DNA of 64,000 nucleotides from Acidocella aquatica (lineage in GTDB: Bacteria; Pseudomonadota; Alphaproteobacteria; Acetobacterales; Acetobacteraceae): contig NZ_BSOS01000039.1 of the NCBI RefSeq assembly GCF_030160635.1, positions 1-64,000 of the forward strand. The letters are read 5' to 3'. Below the pieces are notes generated by a model. That model searched no databases. It saw only the letters and a list, made by a program, of their open reading frames with translations, and was not told where the DNA came from. The translations under genes and the position numbers were made by a program. This document shows positions 1 through 8,587 of the stretch, one piece after another (position 1 is the first letter of the stretch; each line of letters begins with the position of its first letter).

Positions 1-43
1 GCTCTTTGATTTGACTAATTCTTTTCAATTCAGCCAGTTATGC

Positions 44-130
44 TGGTGCGGGTGGGGGGACTCGAACCCCCACAGGACTATGTCCCAACGGATTTTAAGT
101 CCGGTGCGTCTACCATTCCGCCACACCCGC
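44..130 (-). tRNA. tRNA-Leu (anticodon TAA)
   Basis: Read on the minus strand this folds as a class II tRNA. The 7-bp acceptor stem GCGGGTG pairs with CACCCGC, the anticodon loop carries TAA, there is a long variable arm typical of tRNA-Leu, the T-loop is GTTCGAACC, and the CCA end is encoded (positions 44-46). It decodes UUA/UUG. It is transcribed away from the penicillin-binding protein gene on its other side. Confidence 0.95.
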
Positions 131-237
131 ACACCGTGCCGTCTATAAGGGCTCGCCGGAGCGAAGCCAAGAACCCGCGCACGCCCCCTCGCCAACCCCA
201 TTGACGCGGCGCGCCCGCTCTTGGCAGCAACAGCCCC

Positions 238-2076
238 ATGGCCCGCCCATCCCCTCCTCCCGCTAAACCATCCAGGGCGAAACGCGCAGCGCCGCCGCCG
301 CCGCCAGCGCGCGTCCCGGTTCCGGTGCGCGCGCGGCAGCATTTGCGTGTCGCCGCGTTCCTCATGCGCCATTTCACCATCATCGCCATCTGGGGCACGG
401 CCGCCCTCGGCCTCGCCGGTCTCTGGTTCACATGGGACATGCCAAACCCCGCCACCGCCGTCACCACCGCGCGCCGCCCGGCCATTATGCTGCTCGACCC
501 CGCGGGGCATCTGGTCGCCCGCTTCGGCGACGCCTCGGGCCGCGTCGTGCTGCCCGCCGAACTGCCGCCCTACGTCCCCGCCGCCTTCATCGCCATAGAA
601 GACAGGCGCTTCTACGCGCACGGCCCGTTTGACCTGCAAGGCGTCCTGCGCGCCGGCGTGTCCGACCTCTTCCACCGCCGCATCGTGCAGGGCGGCTCCA
701 CCCTCACGCAGCAGGTCGCCAAAACCCTGTTCCTCACCGACAAACGCACCATGCGCCGCAAGGTGCAGGAAGCCGTCCTCAGCCTCTGGCTAGCCAAACA
801 TTATTCGCAGGCCGACATCCTCGGCATCTATCTCAACCGCGTCTACCTGGGGGAGGGCGCCTACGGCGTTGACGCCGCGGCCAGACTCTATTTCGGCGTC
901 CCCGCCTCGCAGTTAACCCTCGCCCAGGCCGCCATTCTCGCCGGGTTGCCCAAAGCCCCCTCCAATCTCAACCCGCTGGCCAACCCGCAAGCCGCCGCCG
1001 CCCGCGCCACCCAGGTGCTGGACGCCATGGTTGCCACCCAGGCCATCACTTTGGACCAGGAGAACGCGGCCGAAGCCCAACTCGCCAACGCCGCGTCGCC
1101 CAGCTCGCGCACGTCCTGGTTCGCGCTGTGGCTCATGCAGAGCCAGGGCGCCGCGATCCCCGAGGGCGAGGATGTCACGCTCAAAACCACCCTCAACGCC
1201 GGGCTGCAAACCGTGGCTGAAGCAGCCCTCGACAACACCATAGCCCTCCAAGGCCCGGCCATGAACGTATCCCAGGGCGCGGTGGTGGTGCTCGATGCCC
1301 ACACCGGCGCCGTGCGCGCGCTGGTCGGCGGCGTGGGCGACCGCGAGGGCTATAACCGCGCTGTTCTCGCCCGCCGCCAGACCGGCTCGGCGATCAAGCC
1401 CATCGTCTGGCTCGCGGGCCTGCGCGCGGGCATGTCGCCATCGGACACCGTGTTCGACGGCCCGCTCTACCTGCATGGCTACCACCCGCATGACTATGAG
1501 GCGAGCTATCGCGGCAATGTCTCCATGACCGAGGCGCTGGCCGATTCCATGAACACCGCCGCGATCAGAATCCTGCTGCGCGCGGGCGGCGCGCGCCGCG
1601 TCATCGCCTTGGCGCGCGAGCTTGGCCTGAACGACAATTTCCCGGATGATGCCACCATGGCGCTGGGCTCCGGCGCCGTCGGCGTGCTGCAACTGGCCGG
1701 CGCCTACGCCACCTTCTTCAATGGCGGCAACCGCGTCACCCCTTACGGTGTCTCCGCCATCAACGGCGTTCCCGTCGCCAACCCCGGCCCCGTGCCGGTT
1801 GTCAGCGCCAGTCAGGCCCAGGCCGTCGCGGGCATGATGCGAGCGGTCGTCACCGGCGGCACCGGCACCGCCGCTTTCATCCCCACGGTCTTCACCGCGG
1901 GCAAAACCGGCACCACGCAGGATTACCGCGACGCCTGGTTCGCCGGCTACGCGGGCGGCGACATCATCGCCGTATGGCTGGGCAATGACGACAACTCGCC
2001 CACCAACAAGGTGCTGGGCGGCACGCTGCCCGCCCAGATATTCAAAACCATCGCGACGGGCCTGGGAGGCTCATAA
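238..2076 (+). CDS. Class A penicillin-binding protein (transglycosylase + transpeptidase)
   Basis: A 612-residue bifunctional peptidoglycan synthase that polymerises glycan strands from lipid II and cross-links the peptides in the periplasm. A Pro/Ala/Arg-rich cytosolic tail (about residues 1-42) leads into one membrane anchor (about 43-65). The GT51 domain carries the catalytic EDRRFY motif near residue 121. The transpeptidase domain shows the SxxK serine in TGSAIKP (about 384), SMN (about 436) and KTGT (about 556). It is shorter than E. coli PBP1A and seems to lack the extra OB-like insert, closer to the compact PBP1A/1C-like forms of alphaproteobacteria. ATG 238 lacks a clear Shine-Dalgarno; an internal ATG at 364, just before the membrane segment, is the alternative. 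Confidence 0.93.
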   Translation: MARPSPPPAKPSRAKRAAPPPPPARVPVPVRARQHLRVAAFLMRHFTIIAIWGTAALGLAGLWFTWDMPNPATAVTTARRPAIMLLDPAGHLVARFGDASGRVVLPAELPPYVPAAFIAIEDRRFYAHGPFDLQGVLRAGVSDLFHRRIVQGGSTLTQQVAKTLFLTDKRTMRRKVQEAVLSLWLAKHYSQADILGIYLNRVYLGEGAYGVDAAARLYFGVPASQLTLAQAAILAGLPKAPSNLNPLANPQAAAARATQVLDAMVATQAITLDQENAAEAQLANAASPSSRTSWFALWLMQSQGAAIPEGEDVTLKTTLNAGLQTVAEAALDNTIALQGPAMNVSQGAVVVLDAHTGAVRALVGGVGDREGYNRAVLARRQTGSAIKPIVWLAGLRAGMSPSDTVFDGPLYLHGYHPHDYEASYRGNVSMTEALADSMNTAAIRILLRAGGARRVIALARELGLNDNFPDDATMALGSGAVGVLQLAGAYATFFNGGNRVTPYGVSAINGVPVANPGPVPVVSASQAQAVAGMMRAVVTGGTGTAAFIPTVFTAGKTGTTQDYRDAWFAGYAGGDIIAVWLGNDDNSPTNKVLGGTLPAQIFKTIATGLGGS

Positions 2077-2086
2077 CCCGGCGGCT

Positions 2087-2533
2087 TCAGCCCTTCACCA
2101 TGGTTCCGGTGCCGTCCGTCACCGTGACCCGTGTTGGAATACCCCGCGCCACCGCCGCGCCCACCGTGCAGAACGACTCGAACTGTTCCAGCACGCGCGC
2201 CAGATGGCTGACGCTTGCGGCCTCCGCCGCGAAATGGATGGCGATTTCCAGTTGCTGCACGCGCAAATGGTTCGCCTCGTCGCGGCCCACGGTGGCGGTG
2301 GCGGTGGTGTTGATGGCGCCGGGCGCCTCGCGGAATTTCTTCATCGCGAAATTAAAGCTGGAGGACATGCACGACCCCACGGCCGAGAGCAGCAACTGCA
2401 CCGGACTAGGCCCCGCCGCGGCGCCCAGCGGCGGTGGCTCGTCGGAGATGAGTGTGGGCTTGCTCCCACCATAATCATGCGAGAACTGAAAATTCTCCAC
2501 CTGCCGCAAGGTGATGCTGTGGGTTTCCGTCAT
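2087..2533 (-). CDS. OsmC/Ohr family peroxide-detoxifying protein
   Basis: A 148-residue OsmC-fold protein. Members reduce organic hydroperoxides through two conserved cysteines, seen here in VGSCMSSS and in ESFCTV. The ATG at 2533 is chosen because GGAGG lies five bases upstream and because it overlaps the stop of the upstream glycosyltransferase gene as ATGA, a sign of translational coupling; an ATG four codons earlier has no spacing for that ribosome site. It is the last gene of a minus-strand run with a UbiH-type hydroxylase and a GT87 membrane protein. Substrate specificity within OsmC/Ohr cannot be read from the sequence. Confidence 0.88.
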   Translation of the reverse strand: MTETHSITLRQVENFQFSHDYGGSKPTLISDEPPPLGAAAGPSPVQLLLSAVGSCMSSSFNFAMKKFREAPGAINTTATATVGRDEANHLRVQQLEIAIHFAAEAASVSHLARVLEQFESFCTVGAAVARGIPTRVTVTDGTGTMVKG

Positions 2534-3738
2534 GTCATCCTCCATGTCCTGAAATTGTCAGCCAGCAGCGGGGCGCCCTTCAGCGCCAGCCGTGCGATGC
2601 TTAAAAACATCAACGCCTCCAGCACGATATAAATGAGACATATATCGGCGTTGCGGCTGATCGCCAGCGGAAACACATAAACCGCCAGGAACAGCGCCAG
2701 CAGCGGGGTGGAAATACGCATCCCCCGCGCGGCCATCCACTCGCCCGCCAGCAGCAGCGCCACTGGGAGGAATACCGTGTCATAAACATAGTCATGCGGC
2801 GCGGCGAGCGCGGTGCCTGCCAGCAGCGCCGCCACCGCCAGCCGGTAATCCGCCCGGCGGAAGCAGACCCACACAACAAGCGCAATCGCGATGCCGCCGA
2901 TAAGCTGCGCCGCCAGGGCAACGCCCGCGCCCGCATGCAGGTCCAGCGCCGCGGCGTTGAGGGTCGCCATGAAATGCGACAATTGCGCCGTGTTGCCCTC
3001 CATCACTTGTTGATAGCGCGGCAGCACCCGCAGCCAGGCCCGCCACAGGCTGAAGGGAAATACCAGCAGCGAGGCCCCTGCAAGTCCCAGCGCGGTCAAC
3101 CCGGCGGTAACGATCGCTCGCCAGTCGCCGCGCGCCAGCAGGGCAATGGGCACCAGCACGCCCAGTTGCGGCTTCAGCGTCAGCAGCCCAAAGGCAATGC
3201 CCGCCAGCACAGGGCGCGCGGGCAGCCACGCAAACCCGGCCATCAGCAGGGCGGTGCCAAAAAACGCGGTCTCCCCGATCGTGGCGTTCAGCAGCGAGGC
3301 CGGGGCCAGCGCGATCGCCAGCAGCGCGAACCCGCGCAGCGGCGGGCGGAACATCACCCAGCCAGCCCCTGTCAGCAGCGCCAGCCCCGCCACGGTCCAC
3401 AGGGATTTTGCCAGCCCGATCGGCAAATGCCCCAGCCAGGCGATCATCGCCAGAAAGCTCGGCGGGTAAGGGCAGGGGTAGAAGCCGGCGAAATCGGGCG
3501 CGGCTTCCTGTTGGAACGCCTGCAGCCGCGCGAAATCGTAAATCCCCGCCCCCGGATGCAGCACGCTGAACCGCGCGAACGACCAGATGCCGAAAAAATC
3601 CTCATGCAAATCGGGACCCAGCCAGCCGATCCAGGCCAGATCGTTCAGCCCCACTGCCGCGCAGCCCGCCAGCACCGCCAACAGGCACCACCGCAACGCC
3701 CGCCCGTTTATGTCCCAGCCGGACTCCTCGGGGGGCAA
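2530..3738 (-). CDS. GT87 (DUF2029) polytopic membrane glycosyltransferase
   Basis: A 402-residue protein made almost wholly of hydrophobic helices, matching the GT87/DUF2029 family of polyprenyl-phosphate-mannose-dependent mannosyltransferases. Family-like features are PYPPSFLA after an early loop, LKPQLGVLVP in the middle and APHDYVYDT in the C-terminal third. It begins only four bases after the ubiH-like stop and overlaps osmC by four, so the three genes form an operon. The longest frame starts at a TTG (3738) without a good ribosome site; a slightly later TTG or GTG is possible. The acceptor substrate is unknown. Two more GT87 proteins lie near 22 kb and 53 kb. Confidence 0.8.
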   Translation of the reverse strand: MPPEESGWDINGRALRWCLLAVLAGCAAVGLNDLAWIGWLGPDLHEDFFGIWSFARFSVLHPGAGIYDFARLQAFQQEAAPDFAGFYPCPYPPSFLAMIAWLGHLPIGLAKSLWTVAGLALLTGAGWVMFRPPLRGFALLAIALAPASLLNATIGETAFFGTALLMAGFAWLPARPVLAGIAFGLLTLKPQLGVLVPIALLARGDWRAIVTAGLTALGLAGASLLVFPFSLWRAWLRVLPRYQQVMEGNTAQLSHFMATLNAAALDLHAGAGVALAAQLIGGIAIALVVWVCFRRADYRLAVAALLAGTALAAPHDYVYDTVFLPVALLLAGEWMAARGMRISTPLLALFLAVYVFPLAISRNADICLIYIVLEALMFLSIARLALKGAPLLADNFRTWRMT

Positions 3739-3742
3739 ACGC

Positions 3743-4927
3743 CTATCGCCCCATTGCCGTCAGCATGAACCGCCGTTTCAGCCGCGGCATCCGCTCCACC
3801 GCCGCCAAACCGGCGTCCCGTGCCAGCCGCAGCAGCGGGTTGTTGGTGGAGAACAGCCGGTCCAGCGCATCGGTCGCCACCAGCATGAGCATATTCGCCG
3901 GCCGCCGCGCCGCCTGATACGCCGCCAGAAGCTCGGGCGCCCCGCAGTCGGCGGCTCCGGCCAGCAACTCCACCAGCGCGATCGCATCCAGCAGACCCAG
4001 GTTCAGCCCCTGACCCGCGATCGGGTGTATTCCATGTGCCGCATCGCCGATCAGCGCCAGGCGCGTGTCATAATATCGCGCCGCGTACATCGCCGAGAGC
4101 GGATACGTCCACCGCCGCCCCGCCAGCGTCACCTCGCCCAGGTGCTCCCCAAGCCGCTTGCGCACTTCGGGCAGGAAGCGCGCGTCATCCATCGCCGCCA
4201 GCCGCTTCACGGTCTCATGCCGGTCGGTGAACACAATCGCCGAGAGATGCGGATGCGCCAGCGTTCCGGTCATCGGCAGCTGCGCGAACGGCCCGCCGGG
4301 CAGAAAATGCTCCAGCGCCACGCCTTTATGCGGCTTCTCATGCGCGATGGCGCAGACCACGGCCGACTGCCCATAATTCAGCCGCGTCACCACTATTCCG
4401 GCCTGCCCGCGCAACTGCGAGCCCCGGCCATCCGCCGCCACCACCAGCCCGGCCGTGAAAACCTCCGCGCCCACGGTTATGCGTACGCCATGCGCATCGC
4501 GCGACACTGTTGCCTCCGCTGGCGCGCGCAACGTCACCCCCGGCGCTTCGTGCAGCCGCTGGTTGATGGCAACGCGTAGGCTGCGCGCCTCGATAATCCA
4601 GCCAAACGCACCATCGCCGACATCGCCCGAATCAAAATGCAGCTGCAGCTTTGAGGCCGGGCGCCCCACCTTGCCGTCCGTCACGTCGATCTTCTCGATA
4701 GGGCAGGGGGCAAAGGGCAGCGCCTCCCACAGCCCGGCCATATCCAGCAACCGCCTGCTTCCCGCCGCGATGGCATAGGCCCGCCCGTCAAAATCGGGGT
4801 GTTCCATCGGCGGCAGCGCCGCGCGGTCCACCAGCAACACCTTTTTCCCTTGCGCGGCCAGGGCGCAGGCCAAAGCGCCGCCAACCGGTCCGGCTCCGAT
4901 AATCGCAATGTCATGGCTGAATGTCAT
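3743..4927 (-). CDS. UbiH/UbiF/Coq6-type FAD-dependent ring hydroxylase
   Basis: A 394-residue flavoprotein monooxygenase for aerobic ubiquinone biosynthesis. It has the N-terminal dinucleotide-binding motif IGAGPVGGALA, the middle ADGRGSQLR motif (DG type), and the C-terminal GDAAHGIHPIAGQGLN motif that binds the FAD ribityl chain, all in family order. The ATG at 4927 places the Rossmann motif at residue 10, as usual; upstream in-frame sequence is not conserved-looking. It heads the minus-strand operon with the GT87 and OsmC genes. Which ring position it hydroxylates (UbiH, UbiI or UbiF role) cannot be assigned from sequence alone. Confidence 0.9.
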   Translation of the reverse strand: MTFSHDIAIIGAGPVGGALACALAAQGKKVLLVDRAALPPMEHPDFDGRAYAIAAGSRRLLDMAGLWEALPFAPCPIEKIDVTDGKVGRPASKLQLHFDSGDVGDGAFGWIIEARSLRVAINQRLHEAPGVTLRAPAEATVSRDAHGVRITVGAEVFTAGLVVAADGRGSQLRGQAGIVVTRLNYGQSAVVCAIAHEKPHKGVALEHFLPGGPFAQLPMTGTLAHPHLSAIVFTDRHETVKRLAAMDDARFLPEVRKRLGEHLGEVTLAGRRWTYPLSAMYAARYYDTRLALIGDAAHGIHPIAGQGLNLGLLDAIALVELLAGAADCGAPELLAAYQAARRPANMLMLVATDALDRLFSTNNPLLRLARDAGLAAVERMPRLKRRFMLTAMGR

Positions 4928-5173
4928 GGCGCATATGTGCCTGAGCTTTGGCGCGGCGCAACCCATTTCCACGGTTTCCAGCCCGGCGCGGCGCGTGTTT
5001 CCATAAAATGGCCAGGACGCCACGGATTGCATAAAATATAATCATATTTTGCCGTCCAGTTGAGCAAATGTGCGCTGTGCAACTCATCAGCTCCGTCCGG
5101 CGCCGCGAACCCGAGGCCGGTAAATAGGTGTACGCGGGATGCCGCATCTTTAATTTTCCTGCCGGGGCAGGAA

Positions 5174-5189
5174 CGGCACGGTCCTTGCT
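5174..5189 (+). promoter_or_regulatory. Sigma-54 (-24/-12) promoter of the first amtB
   Basis: CGGCACG, four bases, then TTGCT matches the RpoN consensus TGGCACG-N4-TTGCW with one change; the -24 GG and -12 GC have exact spacing. It lies about 100 bases before the amtB start. The rest of the 364-base region from 4928 to 5291 also serves as upstream DNA of the divergent ubiH-like gene. I see no glnK or other reading frame in it, and no convincing NtrC site. Confidence 0.75.
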
Positions 5190-5291
5190 TTCCTCTTGAG
5201 CGCTACCCTTAAGAGCTCTCCACAACGTGCTCTGCTGACCTGCCCAGGCTCCAGGTCTCTAAAAGCAGAGGAAAAGAGGAATAAACACTCG

Positions 5292-6608
5292 ATGAGTAAA
5301 CGATCGATATTGGCGGTCCCGGCAGGTTTAGGCTTGCTCGTCGCAGGCGCCGCGCCAGCCTTGGCGCAAACCGCAGCCCCCACGTTGAACTCCGGCGACA
5401 CCGCCTGGATGCTGACCTCATCGGTCCTGGTTCTGATGATGACGGTCCCCGGCCTGGCCCTTTATTATGGCGGGCTGCTGCGCCGTAAAAATATTCTCGC
5501 CATGTTGATGCAGTGCTTCTTCGCCACGGCGTTGATCTCGGTGCTCTGGGTCATCGTCGGCTACAGCCTTGCCTTTACGGCTGGCAGCGGCCCCAGCGCG
5601 CCCTTCATCGGCGGTTTCTCCCGCGTCATGCTCAACGGCACCGGCCTCAACGGGCTTTCCGGCACCATCCCGGAGACCGTGTTCGCCATGTTCCAGTGCA
5701 CCTTCGCGATCATCACCCCGGTGCTGATCCTGGGCGGCCCGGCTGACCGCCTGAAGTTCTCCTCCTCCATGGTGTTCCTCGGCATCTGGCTGCTGGCGGT
5801 CTATGCCCCCATCGCGCATATGGTCTGGGGCCCTGGCGGCTTCCTCGCCAACGCGGGCGTGCTGGATTTCGCAGGCGGCACGGTCGTGCATATCAACTCC
5901 GCCGTGGCTGGTTTGGTTGCCGCCATCATGGTGGGCAAGCGCACGGGCTATGGCCGTGACAACATGGCCCCGGCCGATCTGGGCTACACCATGCTCGGCG
6001 GCGCGCTGCTCTGGGTTGGCTGGTTCGGCTTTAACGCCGGTTCCGCCCTCACCTCCGGCGGTCAGGCTGGCATGGCGATGATCAACACCCATCTCGCCAC
6101 CTCGGCCGCCGTGGTCTCGTGGACCCTCACGGAATGGATGCTCAAAGGCAAACCCAGCCTGCTGGGTGCCGTCTCTGGCGCCGTCGCCGGCCTTGTCGCC
6201 ATCACCCCCGCCTGCGGCTTCGTGGGTGTCAGCGGCGCGCTGGTCATCGGCCTGGCCGCCGGCGTGGTCTGCTACTGGGGCGTCACCGGCTTCAAGGGCA
6301 TGTTCAAATATGACGACGCGCTCGACGTCTGGGGCGTTCACGGCCTGGGCGGCATCTGCGGCGCCATGCTGACCGGCGTGTTCGCGCTCACCGAAGTCGG
6401 CGGCCATGCCGGTCTCATCGAAGGCAATGCCCACCAGCTGCTGATCCAGGCTGAAGGCATCGTCGTCACCATTCTCTACAGCGGCATCGTCAGCTTCATC
6501 ATCCTCAAGCTGATCGACCTGACCATGGGCCTGCGGGTCAGCAAGGAAGAGGAAATCGAAGGACTGGATATTTCCCAGCACGGCGAGGTCCTGCAGCACC
6601 TCACCTAA
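5292..6608 (+). CDS. amtB: Ammonium transporter AmtB (copy 1)
   Basis: A 438-residue inner-membrane ammonium channel. A cleavable signal peptide ending at ALAQ precedes the usual eleven membrane helices. The twin pore histidines are in HINSAVAG (about 200) and in HGLGG (about 350). The C-terminal tail (VSKEEEIEGLD) is the segment that binds GlnK in known Amt proteins. ATG 5292 has an AGAGGAA ribosome site; the longer upstream frame is rejected because it would bury the signal peptide. A sigma-54 promoter precedes it, indicating nitrogen-limitation control by NtrC. Unlike most genomes, no glnK is adjacent. Confidence 0.96.
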   Translation: MSKRSILAVPAGLGLLVAGAAPALAQTAAPTLNSGDTAWMLTSSVLVLMMTVPGLALYYGGLLRRKNILAMLMQCFFATALISVLWVIVGYSLAFTAGSGPSAPFIGGFSRVMLNGTGLNGLSGTIPETVFAMFQCTFAIITPVLILGGPADRLKFSSSMVFLGIWLLAVYAPIAHMVWGPGGFLANAGVLDFAGGTVVHINSAVAGLVAAIMVGKRTGYGRDNMAPADLGYTMLGGALLWVGWFGFNAGSALTSGGQAGMAMINTHLATSAAVVSWTLTEWMLKGKPSLLGAVSGAVAGLVAITPACGFVGVSGALVIGLAAGVVCYWGVTGFKGMFKYDDALDVWGVHGLGGICGAMLTGVFALTEVGGHAGLIEGNAHQLLIQAEGIVVTILYSGIVSFIILKLIDLTMGLRVSKEEEIEGLDISQHGEVLQHLT

Positions 6609-6617
6609 TTCGTGACG

Positions 6618-6647
6618 CACCATCCGGCGCCTGCGTGCCGGATGGTG
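6618..6647 (+). terminator. Stem-loop downstream of amtB copy 1
   Basis: CACCATCCGGC pairs perfectly with GCCGGATGGTG over 11 bp with an 8-base loop, ten bases after the amtB stop. There is no strong T-run, so it may stabilise the 3' end rather than terminate on its own. Confidence 0.6.
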
Positions 6648-6659
6648 TCCCTCATTTGT

Positions 6660-6692
6660 CTGGGTTGAGGCACACCAGCTTCAACCCAGATT
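6660..6692 (+). terminator. Second stem-loop with short T-tract after amtB copy 1
   Basis: CTGGGTTGA pairs with TCAACCCAG over 9 bp around a 12-base loop and is followed by ATTTTGATT. It is the better terminator candidate of the hairpins behind amtB copy 1. Confidence 0.55.
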
Positions 6693-6996
6693 TTGATTCT
6701 CACCCCTCGACAAGACAAGGCTGACGCCGCCGCCGCGGCCAGGGCATAAATCCCTGGCTGTCTTTGTGCAGAAATCGGCATATTTCTGGCTATCGCTTGG
6801 GCAATGGCGCTTTTTTAACCTGCGGTGGCTTGTCTCCTCCCCCCGCGCGGCGCCGCCGCTTGCGTGAATCGCTCATACGCCGCGCGGCCGGATGCTTTGG
6901 TTTTGCTCCGCCCCGGCTCTCCCGGCCCAGAATTTGCGCCGGATTCCCCTCCCGCCGGAAATTGCCCGCCTAACACGCCATCGTTCGCCCAAGGGT

Positions 6997-7012
6997 TGGC
7001 ACGGAAGCTGCT
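6997..7012 (+). promoter_or_regulatory. Sigma-54 (-24/-12) promoter of the second amtB
   Basis: TGGCACG, four bases, then CTGCT fits the RpoN consensus with one mismatch and exact GG-to-GC spacing. It lies about 85 bases before the second amtB start, the same arrangement as the first copy. Confidence 0.75.
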
Positions 7013-7097
7013 TGTTAATCCGTGATGCGGCGTGGCCGTGCTGCCGCGAGGCATATTGGTGCAACACACACGGCTGGGATGTGAGGGAGTCGAGAGA

Positions 7098-8462
7098 ATG
7101 ACAATCGTGCAAGCATTGCCAGGAAACTGGCTTGATACAGGCGACAACGCCTGGCAGTTGACCGCCGCGACCTTCGTGGGGATCATGAGCATCCCCGGTC
7201 TGGCCTTGCTCTATGGCGGCGCCGTCAAAAAGAAATGGGCGGTCAACTCCGCGTTCATGGTCTTCTACGCCTTCTCGGCGGTTCTCATGGTCTGGGTACT
7301 GTGGGCCTATAACATGTCCTTCGGCAAACCATGGTTCCAGGTGCCCGGCGGCCTCGGCGCGTGGATCGGCCATCCATGCCCCACCACATCGGCCTATAAC
7401 ATGGAGAAGGAGGCCATCATCCCCTCCGCCGCCGCGGCCATGCCAGCTCTTGGCTACGGCCAGGCCACGATGGTCTACTTCCAGTTCGTTTTCGCCGCGA
7501 TCACGCCGATCATCCTGCTCGGCGCCATCCTCGGGCGTGTATCCTTCAAGGCATGGATGATCTTCGTCCCGCTTTGGACAACCTTCATCTACTCCGTTGG
7601 CGCCTATTCGCTGTGGGGCGGCGGCTGGCTCGGCTCCATGGGCGTGGTCGACTACTCCGGCGGTTACGTTATTCACTTGGCCTCGGCCTTCTCCGGCTTC
7701 ACCGCCGCCGCGGTCATCGGCCCGCGTATGCCGCGTGACCGCGAAAACTTCCAGCCGAACAACCTGCTTATCACCATGGCTGGCGCGGGCCTGCTCTGGC
7801 TCGGCTGGTCCGGCTTCAACGGCGGCGACCCTTTCACCGCGAACGCCGATGCCGGCGTGGGCGTGCTCAACACCCACACCGCCACCGCCGCCGCGCTGCT
7901 CACCTGGGTCGCGCTGGATGTCATGGCCTATGGCAAGCCCTCGATCCTGGGCGCGGTCAACGGCATGATCACCGGCCTCGTCGCCATCACCCCGGCTGCT
8001 GGTTATGTTAACGGCACCGGCGCCATCATCCTCGGCGTGGTTGCGGCAACCTTGCCCTGGATGACCTGGAACTGGCTCGGCAAGACCCGGCTCATGCGCA
8101 AGGTCGACGATGTGCTTGGCGTCATCCATACCCACGGCGTCGCCGCCCTGGTCGGCGGCATCGGCACGGGTGTCCTGGCCGACCCCAAGATGATCGAATG
8201 GTATGGCACCAACAACGACGCCGTCAGCATCACCGGCTGGTGGTACGGCAATTTCCACCAGGTCATCCTGCAGCTCTACGGCGCCGCCTTCATCATTGTC
8301 TTCAACGTGGTTGGCACCTTCATCCTGCTCAAGCTTATTGGCCTCTTCGTCTCGCTGCGCTTCGATGATGAAACCCTGCTGATCGGCGACGACGCGATCC
8401 ACGGCGAGGAAGCCTACGCGATCTATGCCGACGGCCAGAAGATCCCGGTCATGGGCGACTGA
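7098..8462 (+). CDS. amtB: Ammonium transporter AmtB (copy 2)
   Basis: A 454-residue Amt-family ammonium channel, clearly diverged from the neighbouring copy: no cleaved signal peptide, a longer extracytoplasmic loop after the second helix, and a longer C-terminal tail ending in VMGD. The two pore histidines are kept, in VIHLASAFSG (about 193) and in HTHGVAALVGG (about 346). ATG 7098 is chosen by the GGGAG upstream and by agreement with the family start. It has its own sigma-54 promoter and a clear terminator, so it is an independent unit. Two differently tailed Amt proteins suggest separate affinities or separate PII interaction. Confidence 0.95.
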   Translation: MTIVQALPGNWLDTGDNAWQLTAATFVGIMSIPGLALLYGGAVKKKWAVNSAFMVFYAFSAVLMVWVLWAYNMSFGKPWFQVPGGLGAWIGHPCPTTSAYNMEKEAIIPSAAAAMPALGYGQATMVYFQFVFAAITPIILLGAILGRVSFKAWMIFVPLWTTFIYSVGAYSLWGGGWLGSMGVVDYSGGYVIHLASAFSGFTAAAVIGPRMPRDRENFQPNNLLITMAGAGLLWLGWSGFNGGDPFTANADAGVGVLNTHTATAAALLTWVALDVMAYGKPSILGAVNGMITGLVAITPAAGYVNGTGAIILGVVAATLPWMTWNWLGKTRLMRKVDDVLGVIHTHGVAALVGGIGTGVLADPKMIEWYGTNNDAVSITGWWYGNFHQVILQLYGAAFIIVFNVVGTFILLKLIGLFVSLRFDDETLLIGDDAIHGEEAYAIYADGQKIPVMGD

Positions 8463-8490
8463 TCCACCCAGACCTGCCTGCCTGAAGGAG

Positions 8491-8520
8491 CCAGCGCCCG
8501 CGAAGGCGCTGGTTCTCTTT
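8491..8520 (+). terminator. Intrinsic terminator after amtB copy 2
   Basis: CCAGCGCC pairs with GGCGCTGG across a 6-base loop and is followed by TTCTCTTT, 28 bases after the amtB stop. Confidence 0.8.
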
Positions 8521-8587
8521 GCGTGCGGCCGCGCCCGCCGCACAAAATGACTTTGAGAATCAGCGGGCTCCCCCATATACTCAATCC

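Larger units (their letters stand above)
6609..7097. other. Intergenic region between the two amtB genes: three stem-loops, no gene
   Basis: This 489-base gap holds three successive inverted repeats (6618-6647, 6660-6689 and 6738-6758) and then the sigma-54 promoter of the second amtB. The third hairpin pairs GCCAGGG with CCCTGGC around a 7-base loop. I find no reading frame with plausible coding character or ribosome site. Confidence 0.7.

Noticed and set aside
4928-5291. Hidden glnK or a riboswitch before amtB copy 1
   Set aside because: No frame encodes PII motifs, and no conserved riboswitch core was recognised; the sigma-54 promoter explains control.
6873-8576. Long open frame antisense to amtB copy 2; similar long antisense frames at 5418-6623, 15613-16746 and 60197-61576
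   Set aside because: High-GC codon usage leaves the opposite strand free of stops. The products are Gly/Ala/His/Arg-rich without any recognisable motif, and the sense frames encode clear families.
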